Origin: Qipengyuania sphaerica
GTDB lineage: Bacteria; Pseudomonadota; Alphaproteobacteria; Sphingomonadales; Sphingomonadaceae
DNA: 64,000 bases
Assembly: GCF_019711595.1 (NCBI RefSeq)
Contig: NZ_JAIGNR010000003.1
Location: 62,001-126,000, forward strand
Reading direction: 5' to 3'
Position numbers and translations under genes: made by a program. The notes below the pieces were generated by a model that saw nothing but the letters and a program-made list of their open reading frames with translations, was not told the DNA's origin and searched no databases. Of this stretch, positions 17,565-25,589 are shown piece by piece. Position 1 is the stretch's first letter. Each line of letters opens with the position of its first letter.

Positions 17565-17894
17565 ATGGAACTCAAGTCCATCGAAGGCGGCGCAGGCCGC
17601 ATCGAACAGAGCGATGAAGCACTTGTCACCATCGCCGAATATCTGAACGAATACGCCAAGGGCAGCGTGGATGCGCTCTATGACCTGGGCGTGGCCTTCT
17701 CGACCGGCAGCCATGGTTGCAGCACCGACATGATCGAGGCGCACAAGTGGTTTAACATCGCCGCATCGAAGGGACACGAGGAGGCCGCTTGGTGCAGGGC
17801 CGATGTTTCGGACGAAATGACCGCTCGCGAAATCGCCGAGGCACAACGCCGGGCCCGCGAATGGCTGATCGACGGACAGCGCAAGGTTGCCTGA
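17565..17894 (+). CDS. Sel1-like repeat protein
   Basis: 109 residues. The central part ALYDLGVAFSTGSHG followed by DMIEAHKWFNIAASKGHEEA is a Sel1-like (TPR-related) repeat, with AHKWFNxAA strongly diagnostic. The C-terminal helix DEMTAREIAEAQRRAREW is also typical of this small alphaproteobacterial family. The repeats mediate protein-protein contacts; no catalytic domain is present. A GGGGGAG ribosome site precedes the ATG. No partner can be named. Confidence 0.8.
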   Translation: MELKSIEGGAGRIEQSDEALVTIAEYLNEYAKGSVDALYDLGVAFSTGSHGCSTDMIEAHKWFNIAASKGHEEAAWCRADVSDEMTAREIAEAQRRAREWLIDGQRKVA

Positions 17895-17895
17895 G

Positions 17896-19032
17896 CTAAT
17901 CGGTTTTCCGGAAGGGCGTTCTTCGCTCGAGATAATTGCGGTCGGCGGCCACGCCTTCGCGCTCTCGCTCGAGGAACTCCGCCACCGCCGCGCCGAAGCC
18001 CGGATCGGCGAACCAGTGTGCGCTGAAGGTTTCGACCGGTTCGTAGCCGCGGGCCAGCTTGTGCCCTCCCTGGGCTCCCGCCTCGACCCGCGATAGGCCT
18101 AGCTCGATGGCGGCATCGATCGCCTGGTAATAGCACAGCTCGAAATGCAGGAAGGGCAGCTGCTTCGTGCAGCCCCAATAGCGCCCGTAAAGCGCCTCTC
18201 CCCCGATGAAATTGAGCGCGCCGGCAATCGGCTCGCCATTCTCCAGCGCCAGCACAAGCACGATCTTTTCGCCCATGCGCTCGCCGAACAGGTCGAAGGC
18301 CTCGCGCGTCAAATAGGGATGGCCCCATTTGCGCGCGCCGGTGTCCTGGTAGAAATGCCAGAAAGCGTCCCAGTGGTGCGGCCTGATGTCGTCGCCGGTG
18401 AGGCGGACTATCTCCAACCCCTCCTGCGCCGCCGCGCGCTCTTTGCGCAGGTCCTTGCGTTTACGCGAAGTCAGCGTGGCGAGAAAGTCCTCGAAACTCC
18501 CGAAATCACGGTTGAGCCAGTGGAACTGGATATCGCTGCGCAGCATCCATCCCGCGTGCTCGAACAGCGGCAACTGGTCCGGCTCGATGAAGGTCGCGTG
18601 GGCGGAGGAGAACCGGTTCTGACGGCAGACCTGCTCGGCCGCCGACAGCAAGGGCGCAGCAAGCGACGGATCGGACAGCAACAACCTCGGCCCCGTCGCG
18701 GGCGTGAAAGGCGCTGCGATCTGGAGTTTGGGATAGTAATTCCCCCCTGCCCGCTCGTATGCATTGGCCCAGCTGTGGTCGAAGACATATTCGCCCTGGC
18801 TGTGCCCCTTGGCATAGGCGGGCATGGCGGCGAGCGGCGGGCCTCCTTCCGAGGAGATCACTATCGGGACGCTCTGCCAGCCGGTGCCCGGCCCCACGCT
18901 GCCCGAATCTTCGAGCGCGGTGAGAAATTCGTGGCTCATGAAGGGATTGTCGCCCGCCAGCACATTCCATGCCGCCCGGTCGAAAGCGCCGACCGACCCG
19001 GCAATCCGCGCGGCAAGCCCCTCCTCGCTCAC
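17896..19032 (-). CDS. GNAT-fold acyl/aminoacyltransferase (DUF482, COG3146 family)
   Basis: 378 residues of the family often annotated peptidogalycan biosynthesis protein or GNAT N-acetyltransferase (FemAB-like double GNAT fold). Typical segments are NPFMSHEFLTALEDSGSVG near the start, SSAHATFIEPDQLPLFE, SRKRKDLRKERAAAQ, WHFYQDTGARKWGHPYLTR and the C-terminal EAGAQGGHKLARGYEPV. The acceptor is unknown. Translation from GTG 19032 overlaps the upstream gene's stop as GTGA. It is the last gene of a five-gene overlapping chain starting at 21139. Confidence 0.85.
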   Translation of the reverse strand: MSEEGLAARIAGSVGAFDRAAWNVLAGDNPFMSHEFLTALEDSGSVGPGTGWQSVPIVISSEGGPPLAAMPAYAKGHSQGEYVFDHSWANAYERAGGNYYPKLQIAAPFTPATGPRLLLSDPSLAAPLLSAAEQVCRQNRFSSAHATFIEPDQLPLFEHAGWMLRSDIQFHWLNRDFGSFEDFLATLTSRKRKDLRKERAAAQEGLEIVRLTGDDIRPHHWDAFWHFYQDTGARKWGHPYLTREAFDLFGERMGEKIVLVLALENGEPIAGALNFIGGEALYGRYWGCTKQLPFLHFELCYYQAIDAAIELGLSRVEAGAQGGHKLARGYEPVETFSAHWFADPGFGAAVAEFLEREREGVAADRNYLERRTPFRKTD

Positions 19033-19796
19033 GCCAGCCCGTCTCCTTCGGCGATCAGCGCATCGGCATGGGCCTCGCCGGTCCGGCGCGTTTCGGCCGA
19101 ATTCACCGTCCAGGTCAGCACCGGCATCCCGCGCGCTCGCAGCACGGCGACCATGGGATTGGGCAAGGCGAGGACGTGGTAGGCGATGAATTCTGGCCGT
19201 GCCGCCCAGAGCGCGACATGGCGCTGCCATGGCTTCTGCGTCATGCCGACCTCGTCCTCGCGCATGACGAGACCCCGCACAGTTTGCGGAGAGTGTTTGC
19301 CGAACCATACGCAAACGCGGGGATCGAAACTCATGACCGCGTGCTTGCCCGCATAGCCTTCGAGCGCTTTCGCCACCGCGCGGCAGCTGCGCTTTACCTC
19401 ATAGCCGCGCCGCGACTTGATCTCGATCAGGATCGGCACCTGCCCGTCAAGAACCGGAAGCAGATCGTCGAGCCGCGCCAGCTTGTGCTCGCTATCGAGG
19501 AAGGCGATCTGCGCGAGTTCCTCGGCGCTATGGTCGGCGAGCGGTCCGTGCACGCCGGTCAGCCGGTCGAGCTCCCAGTCGTGGACCAGCATCGCGCACC
19601 CGTCGCGGCTGCGCTGGATATCGCATTCAATACCGAGGCCGCGCCCGGCCGCGAGCGCATAGCCGGCGAGCGAATTTTCGGGCACGCCCTCCCCGTGCAA
19701 GCCGCGGTGAGCATAGGTCCACTCACGCAGCCAGCCGACCCGCACGGGGTCGGGCGGGCTTACGATCAGCCGGTCAAGCGGGCTGAAGAGCGACAA
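19029..19796 (-). CDS. Glycerophosphodiester phosphodiesterase
   Basis: About 255 residues of the GDPD TIM-barrel family, which hydrolyses glycerophosphodiesters to glycerol-3-phosphate and an alcohol. AHRGLHGEGVPENS contains the catalytic His-Arg and metal-binding Glu-Asn. IECDIQRSRDG carries the second Glu-x-Asp metal site, VHDWELDRLTG the second catalytic His, and ILIEIKS a further Glu. No signal peptide is seen, so it is cytosolic. The start is unclear: the TTG at 19796 gives SLFSPLDRL, while an ATG at 19820 lies deeper inside ridA. Either way the gene overlaps ridA. Confidence 0.88.
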   Translation of the reverse strand: MSLFSPLDRLIVSPPDPVRVGWLREWTYAHRGLHGEGVPENSLAGYALAAGRGLGIECDIQRSRDGCAMLVHDWELDRLTGVHGPLADHSAEELAQIAFLDSEHKLARLDDLLPVLDGQVPILIEIKSRRGYEVKRSCRAVAKALEGYAGKHAVMSFDPRVCVWFGKHSPQTVRGLVMREDEVGMTQKPWQRHVALWAARPEFIAYHVLALPNPMVAVLRARGMPVLTWTVNSAETRRTGEAHADALIAEGDGLA

Positions 19797-20232
19797 TCGC
19801 GTCCACTTCCACCGCGGCATCGAGCGGCAGCACCGGCACGCCGACAGCGCTCCTCGCATGGCGGCCCGCATCGCCGAACACTTCGGCCATCAAATCGCTG
19901 CAGCCGTTCACAACCTTGGGCTGGTCGGTGAAGTCCGGCACGCTGGCGACGAAACCGCCCAGCTTGACCACCTTCTCCACCCGTTCGAGCAGGCCGGCAG
20001 CCTTCAGCTGCGCAAGGATCATCATCCCGCAGGCGCGCGCAGCTTCCTGCCCGCGTTCGAGCGTCACGTTCTGCCCCAGCTTGCCGGTGACGAGCTGGCC
20101 ATCGACGAAGGGCAGCTGGCCCGAGATATAGGCGGTGTCGCCCGAAACCACGAGCGGCTGGTAGCTGGCGACGGGCGCCGCCGCTTGCGGAAGGTCGATA
20201 CCCAGTTCTTCGAGTTTCGCGGCAATGCTCAT
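19774..20232 (-). CDS. RidA-family (YjgF) enamine/imine deaminase
   Basis: 152 residues, the longer RidA subfamily. RidA proteins hydrolyse reactive 2-aminoacrylate and related imines made by PLP enzymes. Family segments: PLVVSGDTAYISGQLPF, LERGQEAARACGMMILAQL, VASVPDFTDQPKVVNG and the C-terminal ARSAVGVPVLPLDAAVEVDA, with the conserved Arg and Glu positions. Its ATG at 20232 overlaps the HAD gene's stop as ATGA, with AAGGAAA about 7 bp upstream. Confident in family; the physiological substrate is not deducible. Confidence 0.9.
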   Translation of the reverse strand: MSIAAKLEELGIDLPQAAAPVASYQPLVVSGDTAYISGQLPFVDGQLVTGKLGQNVTLERGQEAARACGMMILAQLKAAGLLERVEKVVKLGGFVASVPDFTDQPKVVNGCSDLMAEVFGDAGRHARSAVGVPVLPLDAAVEVDAIVALQPA

Positions 20233-20858
20233 GCTGTTTCCTTTTGCAGTTGCGCACGCAGCCACGGCAGCGCTTCGTCCCAGTGATCGATCCGCGCATC
20301 GGCATGGCCCGAGGTGTGGGCGCAATCGATATGCGGAGCGAGCATGGGCTCGCCGCACAGATGGAGCGTGGTGATCTCCGAAATCGTTTCGCGCGCCGAG
20401 CGGTGGTGCTGCGCGAGATCGTCGATGAAGATGGCCTTCGATGGATTGTATTCGGCGAGGATATTCTGCAGCGCCGGACCCTTGGGCCCCTGGTTGGTGA
20501 AGACGCGCGCATTGACGCCGTGGCCCGCCAGCTGCTCGGTCCGCATCTGCTGGCGCTTGTCGACGAGATTGGTGAGGATGACCACGTCGGCCTCCTCGGC
20601 CAGCGTATTGATGCCCTCGATCGCGCCGGGAATGGGATTCTGGCGGTACATCTCGGTATCGAAAAACAGGCCGAGCTTTTTCCAGATATCGTCGGGCTCC
20701 AGGATTTCGCCGCTGTCCTGCCAGCGCAGCGCCTTGGAAAAATCATTGCCGACCATACGGAATTCGACGCCCTGCGTTTCGGCGAGCCATTCCTTGAAGG
20801 GCGTGACCATATAGAGCAGCACTTCGTCGCAATCGGAGATGATCAGCGGGCGGGTCAT
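20229..20858 (-). CDS. HAD-superfamily hydrolase
   Basis: 209 residues. The first HAD motif is ISDCDEVLL (Asp nucleophile at about residue 9; the usual DxDxT is here DCDEV). Motif II is VILTNLVD and the acidic motif IV is AIFIDDLAQHH. Cap residues lie between motifs I and II. The substrate is unknown. The ATG overlaps the DUF3572 gene as ATGA and its end overlaps ridA as ATGA, so it is embedded in an operon. Confidence 0.85.
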   Translation of the reverse strand: MTRPLIISDCDEVLLYMVTPFKEWLAETQGVEFRMVGNDFSKALRWQDSGEILEPDDIWKKLGLFFDTEMYRQNPIPGAIEGINTLAEEADVVILTNLVDKRQQMRTEQLAGHGVNARVFTNQGPKGPALQNILAEYNPSKAIFIDDLAQHHRSARETISEITTLHLCGEPMLAPHIDCAHTSGHADARIDHWDEALPWLRAQLQKETA

Positions 20859-21139
20859 GAATTGAGTGTCCTAGCGGCTGCGACCAAGGTTTCGGGTGTC
20901 GTGTTCAAAGCGTCTGCGGCCGAGATAAGGTCCGGCTCGTGATTTGCGAGGAATTCCAGCACAGCCGCCTGCACGCTGCGATCGTCGATCCCGTGGCGCA
21001 ATCGCTCCGGCGTCAGGCCGGTCAACGAAAGCAGGCGTTCGGCGCGCTTTTCGTTGGTCAGCGCCCAGCCGAGAGCTTCCAGCGCCAGCACTTCGGGCGC
21101 CCGTCCGTCTCCGCCTGCCGATTTATTTCGCTCTAGAAT
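20855..21139 (-). CDS. DUF3572 protein with a possible ATT start
   Basis: DUF3572 family: small helical alphaproteobacterial proteins with the core LALEALGWALTNEKRAERLL, LTGLTPERLR and VLEFLANHEPDLISAADAL. No function known. Starting at the GTG 21091 gives 78 residues. The open frame continues upstream to an ATT at 21139 that sits 6 bp after GAAGGA and would add 16 residues (ILERNKSAGGDGRAPE); relatives do carry a short N-terminal extension. No ATG, GTG or TTG lies in that stretch. It is the first gene of the chain to 17896. Confidence 0.75.
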   Translation of the reverse strand: MLERNKSAGGDGRAPEVLALEALGWALTNEKRAERLLSLTGLTPERLRHGIDDRSVQAAVLEFLANHEPDLISAADALNTTPETLVAAARTLNS

Positions 21140-21199
21140 TGTAAGTCCTTCCGCTTGGCTCTAGGCCCTGCCAGCTCATTCGCAGGAGACATTGGCCCC

Positions 21200-21568
21200 G
21201 TGGCAAAGAGAATCCTCGTTGTCGAGGACAACGACCTCAACCGTAAGCTGTTTTGTGACGTGCTGAAGGCGAACGGTTACGAGGTGGTGCCGGTTTCCGA
21301 CGGGAACAACTTCCTTGCCACGGCGAAGAAGTCCGATCCGCAGCTGGTCATCATGGATATCCAGCTGCCCAATGTCAGCGGGGTGGACCTGATCGCCGAG
21401 CTCAAAGCCGACAAGTCCATGGAAAGCGTGCCGGTTCTCGCCGTCACCGCCTATGCCGGAAAAGGCGACGAAGAGCGGATCAGGGATGCAGGCGCGGAGG
21501 ATTACCTTGCCAAGCCGGTGTCGATCGGACCGTTCATGGCGGCGGTCCGCAAGCTGCTTTCCGACTGA
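21200..21568 (+). CDS. Single-domain response regulator, DivK type
   Basis: 122 residues, receiver domain only. Phospho-acceptor Asp53 lies in LVIMDIQLPNVSG, the acidic pocket in VVEDNDLN, and the conserved Lys in EDYLAKPVSIG. The pattern ILVVEDNDLNRKLFCDVLKA is the DivK type, which in Caulobacter controls the CtrA phosphorelay and cell cycle. The GTG at 21200 is chosen from family alignment; AGGAGA lies about 11 bp upstream. It is followed by acp-spt on the same strand after about 110 bp, probably a separate unit. DivK identity is likely but not certain. Confidence 0.85.
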   Translation: MAKRILVVEDNDLNRKLFCDVLKANGYEVVPVSDGNNFLATAKKSDPQLVIMDIQLPNVSGVDLIAELKADKSMESVPVLAVTAYAGKGDEERIRDAGAEDYLAKPVSIGPFMAAVRKLLSD

Positions 21569-21679
21569 GCCGACGCACGCGAAAACTTGACAAATCCGCG
21601 CGGAAACCGCTTTGCCGCCCCATTCGTTAAGACCTGCAACCCTGCGGGTCGCACTGCATTTGAAGAACTGGACCCGTTT

Positions 21680-21925
21680 ATGGACCGCGCAGAAGTCGAC
21701 GCGAAAATCCGCAGCCTCATCGAACCCTTCAACAAGAAGGGTGTCGAGATCAAGGATGAGACCACCTTCCAGAACGATCTCGAATTCGACAGCCTGACGG
21801 TGATGGATTTCGTCGCCGAGATCGAGGACGAATTCGACATCATCATCAGCATGAACCAGCAGGCCGAGATCGAGAATTACGGCCAGCTCGTCGATGCGGT
21901 CCACAAGCTGCAGGCCGACGCATGA
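21680..21925 (+). CDS. Dedicated acyl carrier protein for sphingolipid synthesis
   Basis: 81 residues. Phosphopantetheine attachment Ser38 is in the motif LEFDSLTVMDF (canonical DSL). Acidic helices follow (EIEDEFDIIIS). Its stop overlaps the ATG of serine palmitoyltransferase as ATGA. In Caulobacter and other sphingolipid-producing bacteria an ACP gene adjoins spt and supplies the acyl-ACP substrate, so this is probably a specialised ACP and not the fatty-acid synthase AcpP. The ATG at 21680 gives normal ACP length; the upstream frame is unconserved. Confidence 0.88.
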   Translation: MDRAEVDAKIRSLIEPFNKKGVEIKDETTFQNDLEFDSLTVMDFVAEIEDEFDIIISMNQQAEIENYGQLVDAVHKLQADA

Positions 21926-23178
21926 GCGAAGGCATCATCCAGCCGGACCAGCCCGAAACGCACGAAGCGCACGCGGGCGACAAGGACCTCTTCTCCAAGT
22001 TCGACGACATCATTGCGCTGCGCGAAGGCCTGCTTTCGCAAGGGCGCGAGGATCCGTTCAACCTGGTGATGGAAAAGGTCCTCTCGCCCACCCGCGCGAT
22101 CTGCAACGGGCGCGAGACGATCCTGCTCGGCACCTACAATTACATGGGCATGACCTTCGACCCCGACGTGGTCGAAGCGGGCAAGCAGGCGCTGGCCGAT
22201 TTCGGTTCGGGCACCACGGGCAGCCGCGTTCTCAACGGGACCTACCAGGGTCACAAGGAATGCGAAGAGGCGCTGCGCGAATTCTACGACATGGACCACG
22301 CGATGGTCTTCTCGACCGGCTACCAGGCCAATCTCGGGATCATCTCCACCATCGCGGGCAAGGGCGATTACATCGTCCTTGATATCGACAGCCACGCCAG
22401 CATCTGGGACGGCTGCGCGATGGGCAATGCCGAGGTCGTGCCGTTCAAGCACAATGATATCGAGGCGATGGAAAAGCGCCTCAAGCGCATCCCCGAAGGC
22501 GCGGGCAAGCTGGTGGTATTGGAAGGCGTCTACTCGATGCTTGGCGATGTCGCGCCGCTCGCCGAAATGGTCGCGGTGGCGAAGAAATACGGCGCCATGG
22601 TGCTGGTCGACGAAGCGCATTCGATGGGTTTCATCGGCGAGAACGGTCGCGGCGTGGTCGAGGATGCGGGCGTCATCGACGATGTCGATTTCATCATCGG
22701 CACTTTCTCCAAGAGCGTCGGCACGGTGGGCGGTTTCTGCGTGTCGAACCACCCCAAGTTCGAGATCATGCGGCTCGTCTGCCGTCCCTATGTCTTCACC
22801 GCCTCGCTGCCGCCGTCCGTTGTGGCGACTGCGGCGACTTCGATCCGCAAGCTCATGCACGGATCGAACAAGCGCGCGCATCTCTGGGAGAATTCGAAGA
22901 ACCTGCACTCAGGCCTTCGCGAGCTGGGCTTCAAGCTGGGCACCGAGGAACCGCAGAGCGCGATCATCGCGGTGATCATGCCCGACCTCGAAAAGGGCGC
23001 GCATATGTGGGAAGCGCTGATCCGCAATGGCCTCTATGTGAACCTTGCAAGGCCGCCGGCAACGCCCGCGGGCATGACCCTGCTGCGCTGCTCGCTCTGT
23101 GCTGAGCATAGCGAGGAGGAAGTTGGCCAGATCCTCGAGATTTTCGAGAAGGCGGGCAAGGAAACCGGAATTATCTAA
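21922..23178 (+). CDS. spt: Serine palmitoyltransferase
   Basis: 418 residues; PLP enzyme of the alpha-oxoamine synthase family condensing serine with a C16 acyl thioester to 3-ketodihydrosphingosine. Family marks: GTYNYMGMTFDP (the YNYLG-type motif), GSGTTGSRVLNGTYQGHKE, DSHASIWDG (substrate/PLP His), VDEAHSMGFIGENGRG (Asp and His of the PLP site), and the Schiff-base Lys264 in GTFSKSVGT. The DxHAS and GTF-K-S-GT combination separates it from KBL and ALAS. Overlap with acp as ATGA implies one operon. It marks the host as a sphingolipid maker, as expected for Sphingomonadales. Confidence 0.93.
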   Translation: MSEGIIQPDQPETHEAHAGDKDLFSKFDDIIALREGLLSQGREDPFNLVMEKVLSPTRAICNGRETILLGTYNYMGMTFDPDVVEAGKQALADFGSGTTGSRVLNGTYQGHKECEEALREFYDMDHAMVFSTGYQANLGIISTIAGKGDYIVLDIDSHASIWDGCAMGNAEVVPFKHNDIEAMEKRLKRIPEGAGKLVVLEGVYSMLGDVAPLAEMVAVAKKYGAMVLVDEAHSMGFIGENGRGVVEDAGVIDDVDFIIGTFSKSVGTVGGFCVSNHPKFEIMRLVCRPYVFTASLPPSVVATAATSIRKLMHGSNKRAHLWENSKNLHSGLRELGFKLGTEEPQSAIIAVIMPDLEKGAHMWEALIRNGLYVNLARPPATPAGMTLLRCSLCAEHSEEEVGQILEIFEKAGKETGII

Positions 23179-23181
23179 GGC

Positions 23182-23226
23182 AAAAAGGACCAGCCGGAGG
23201 GTCGCAATTCCGGCCGGTCCTTCCGT
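23182..23226. terminator. Bidirectional terminator between spt and the hydroxylase gene
   Basis: Stem arms at 23187-23197 (GGACCAGCCGG) and 23210-23220 (CCGGCCGGTCC), 11 bp with one mismatch and a 12-nt loop. On the minus strand the stem is followed by TTTTTGCC, so it best terminates the hydroxylase gene; on the plus strand it follows the spt stop by 8 bp with a weaker TTCC tail. Confidence 0.75.
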
Positions 23227-24066
23227 TCAGGCGGCGCTATGCGCCTGCCCCTCTCCAACCTGTTCCTGCGGAATGCTGCCGAACAGCGGCCACGCCAGCT
23301 GCTCGCCGAGCGAGGTCTCGGGCAGGTTCTCGACCCCGTAGCTTTCCGGATAGCTGCGCGTGATCTTCGCCGTGCCGAACAGCACGTCCCAGAAGAACAG
23401 CAGGTTCCCGTAATTGCCCTTGTAATGGACCGCCGGATCGCTGGCATGGCGGCCGTGATGCGCGTGATGCGTGGCGGGGGTCGAGATCGTGCGCTCGGCC
23501 AGCCACATGACGGGCGAGAGCCACTTCACCTTGTAGAGCGGCCTGTCCCAGGCGACGTCCGAATGCGCGCCGGTGATGACCGCCAGCTTGACCACGATAT
23601 AGCCCGCATAGACCCAGCCCAGGCCGAGGTAGATCAGCACGCCCGACAACCAGATGCCGGGCATCATCATGTAATAGAACAAATTGTTCCGGTAGACGAG
23701 GCGCACGCTCATGTAGCGCGCATTATGGTGCGGGCGGTGGAGGTTGTAGAGCCACGGAAAGGTGTGCGCGGCGCGGTGCCACCAGTATTGCATCATGTCG
23801 TCGAGCACGAGGAACAGCCCGATCGCCGCGAAGACGTTGAGCCCCGCCAGCGCATTGGCGTATTGCGGGGCGATCTCTCCTGCCAGCCAGGCCGAGGCGA
23901 ACAGCACGGCAGGCTGCGTCAGGCCCAGCAGCACCACGATGCTCACCGCCTCCACGATCCCGTCGTCGCGCGTCTGTTCGGGCTTGGCGAACAGGTTCGA
24001 ACGCCACAGTTCCAGCGCGGCAAAGCCGAGGTAGATGGCGAGGATGGCAATGGTCGACGAGGGCAT
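23227..24066 (-). CDS. Membrane fatty-acid hydroxylase / sterol desaturase family protein
   Basis: 279 residues, several membrane helices, and the eight-histidine di-iron motifs of the family: HRAAH, HRPHH and HHAHH (in ATHHAHHGRH). Members hydroxylate or desaturate lipid chains with O2. It faces spt convergently, which makes a role in modifying sphingoid bases or fatty acids attractive, but this is inference from position. A related but distinct family member lies at 40131-41075. The ATG at 24066 begins MPSSTIAILAIYLG. Confidence 0.85.
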   Translation of the reverse strand: MPSSTIAILAIYLGFAALELWRSNLFAKPEQTRDDGIVEAVSIVVLLGLTQPAVLFASAWLAGEIAPQYANALAGLNVFAAIGLFLVLDDMMQYWWHRAAHTFPWLYNLHRPHHNARYMSVRLVYRNNLFYYMMMPGIWLSGVLIYLGLGWVYAGYIVVKLAVITGAHSDVAWDRPLYKVKWLSPVMWLAERTISTPATHHAHHGRHASDPAVHYKGNYGNLLFFWDVLFGTAKITRSYPESYGVENLPETSLGEQLAWPLFGSIPQEQVGEGQAHSAA

Positions 24067-24122
24067 GGGCTCTCTCCCGGAATCTTGTCGAATCGGGGTC
24101 TAGCCTTTACCGGACCGAAAGA

Positions 24123-24809
24123 ATGTCCAGAATTTTACAATTGAACGCGACTCGGCGGTCGCTCGTCACGCCGATGCTGTTTTCGGCGCTCGAGAGCGCG
24201 CTGCAGTCGCACCTGCTTCGTCTCTCGCAGCTGCGGACATTCACCGACGGCCAGATCATCCAGCAGCGCGGCGATCCGGCGGACGGCTTCTGGCTGATCG
24301 AGGAAGGCGCGGTACGCGTGGGCCAGTTCCTGCCCGAGGGCGAGTTCCGCGCGGTCGCACTGCTCGGCCCGGGCGATTCCTATGGCGAGCTGGCGGTCTT
24401 CTCGGGCAAGCCGCGCATCGTCGATGCGATCTCGCGCGGGGAAAGCCGCGTACGGTTGGTCGCGGCCAGGCCCTTCCTCGATGCGCTGGGCAATTACCCC
24501 GCCTCCTCGCGCGCTCTGCTCGGCGCCTTGTCGGAGCAGCTGCAGGATACGCTCTCGATCCTTGCCGGACTGCGCCACGGGACCAACCCCGCACGGCTTG
24601 CCGGACTACTCGCGACGATGGCAGGCGATGCCCCGGACGAGGCGAGCGTCACCATCACACAGCAGGAACTCGCCGATTTGCTCGGCGTCACCCGCGCCAC
24701 GGCCAATGCGGCATTGCGGGACCTGGAAAAGCGGCGGCTGGTGAAGCGCGGCTACGGGACAATTGCGATTCCCGACCGCGACGCCCTGTCGCGATTTGCG
24801 CTCGGCTAG
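24123..24809 (+). CDS. Crp/Fnr-family transcriptional regulator
   Basis: About 228 residues. The N-terminal cyclic-nucleotide-binding fold includes QIIQQRGDPADGFWLIEEGAVRV and GPGDSYGELAVFSGKPR. The C-terminal winged helix-turn-helix is ITQQELADLLGVTRATANAALRDLEKRRLV. The Arg-Ser needed for cAMP binding in Crp is absent and no Fnr cysteines are seen, so the ligand is unknown. An in-frame ATG at 24174 (MLFSALESAL) may be the true start, since relatives begin near there. It is divergent from the hydroxylase gene with 56 bp between, so it could regulate it. Confidence 0.85.
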   Translation: MSRILQLNATRRSLVTPMLFSALESALQSHLLRLSQLRTFTDGQIIQQRGDPADGFWLIEEGAVRVGQFLPEGEFRAVALLGPGDSYGELAVFSGKPRIVDAISRGESRVRLVAARPFLDALGNYPASSRALLGALSEQLQDTLSILAGLRHGTNPARLAGLLATMAGDAPDEASVTITQQELADLLGVTRATANAALRDLEKRRLVKRGYGTIAIPDRDALSRFALG

Positions 24810-24810
24810 A

Positions 24811-25467
24811 TCAGCCTGCCGCCGGGTTGACGACCGTTGCGGCGGAACACGGACCGTCGTCCTCGTCCTCGCTCCCGCCGAGCTGGGTAAGCACCAGCAC
24901 ACCGCCGACGACCAGCACCACGAAGGCCGTGGTGACCCAGCCGAGGTATTTGTCGATCACCCGCTTGATCGGCGCGCCGAAGACGCGGAACAGGATCCCA
25001 ACGGTCATGAAAATGAGCGCGCGGGCGAACAGGCTCGAGAGTACGAAGGTGACGAGGTTCATGCCGACGAAACCGGCGGTGATGGTCAGCAGCTTGAACG
25101 GCACCGGCGTCGCGCCCGCGATCAGGATCGCCTCGAAGTCGTATTCGCGCAAATGGCAGGCGGCGACGGGGAAAGCCTCGGTCAGGCCGAGAGCCCCGAT
25201 CAGCCACACGCCCACCGTGTCGTAGAGCCCCCAGCCGATCGCATAGCCAAGCAGCGCGCCCGCCACCGATGCCAGCGTGGCGACGATCGCGAACTTCACC
25301 GCCTTTTTCGGTTCTGCAAGGCACATCAGGCCGAGCAACGGGTGCGGCGGGATCGGGAAGAAGGAGGATTCGACGAAGCAGAAGAACGCCAGCCACCACA
25401 CGGCATGCGGGTGGGCGGCCTTGTCCATCGTCCAGTCGTACAGCCCGCGCAGCGGTTTCATCAGCAT
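24811..25467 (-). CDS. YqaA/DedA-like (VTT domain) membrane protein
   Basis: About 218 residues, four to five membrane helices. ESSFFPIPPHPLLGLMCL and AGALLGYAIGWGLYD match the YqaA branch of the VTT/DedA family; FKLLTITAGFVGMNLVTFVLSS contains the re-entrant loop region. DedA-superfamily proteins translocate or flip lipids; for this branch the substrate is not established. A short Cys-containing tail ends the protein. Start at ATG 25467 or 25461. Confidence 0.82.
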   Translation of the reverse strand: MLMKPLRGLYDWTMDKAAHPHAVWWLAFFCFVESSFFPIPPHPLLGLMCLAEPKKAVKFAIVATLASVAGALLGYAIGWGLYDTVGVWLIGALGLTEAFPVAACHLREYDFEAILIAGATPVPFKLLTITAGFVGMNLVTFVLSSLFARALIFMTVGILFRVFGAPIKRVIDKYLGWVTTAFVVLVVGGVLVLTQLGGSEDEDDGPCSAATVVNPAAG

Positions 25468-25548
25468 TTGGGGGGTGATTCCTCGCGTCCCGTAAGGTGG
25501 TGCGGATTTAGGCCAGCAGGAGGCTGTTGGCAACGCTCTCCGGTATAA

Positions 25549-25589
25549 CCTATTTGGTTCTTTTTTCTTGACATCGTTGCCCTATTTGG
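25549..25589. repeat. Direct repeat CCTATTTGG, 32-bp spacing
   Basis: CCTATTTGG occurs at 25549-25557 and 25581-25589. The 32-bp centre-to-centre distance is about three DNA turns, so the two copies face the same side of the helix. The downstream copy sits between the -35 and -10 elements of the putative promoter at 25568-25596. This suggests a regulator site, unproven. Confidence 0.45.
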
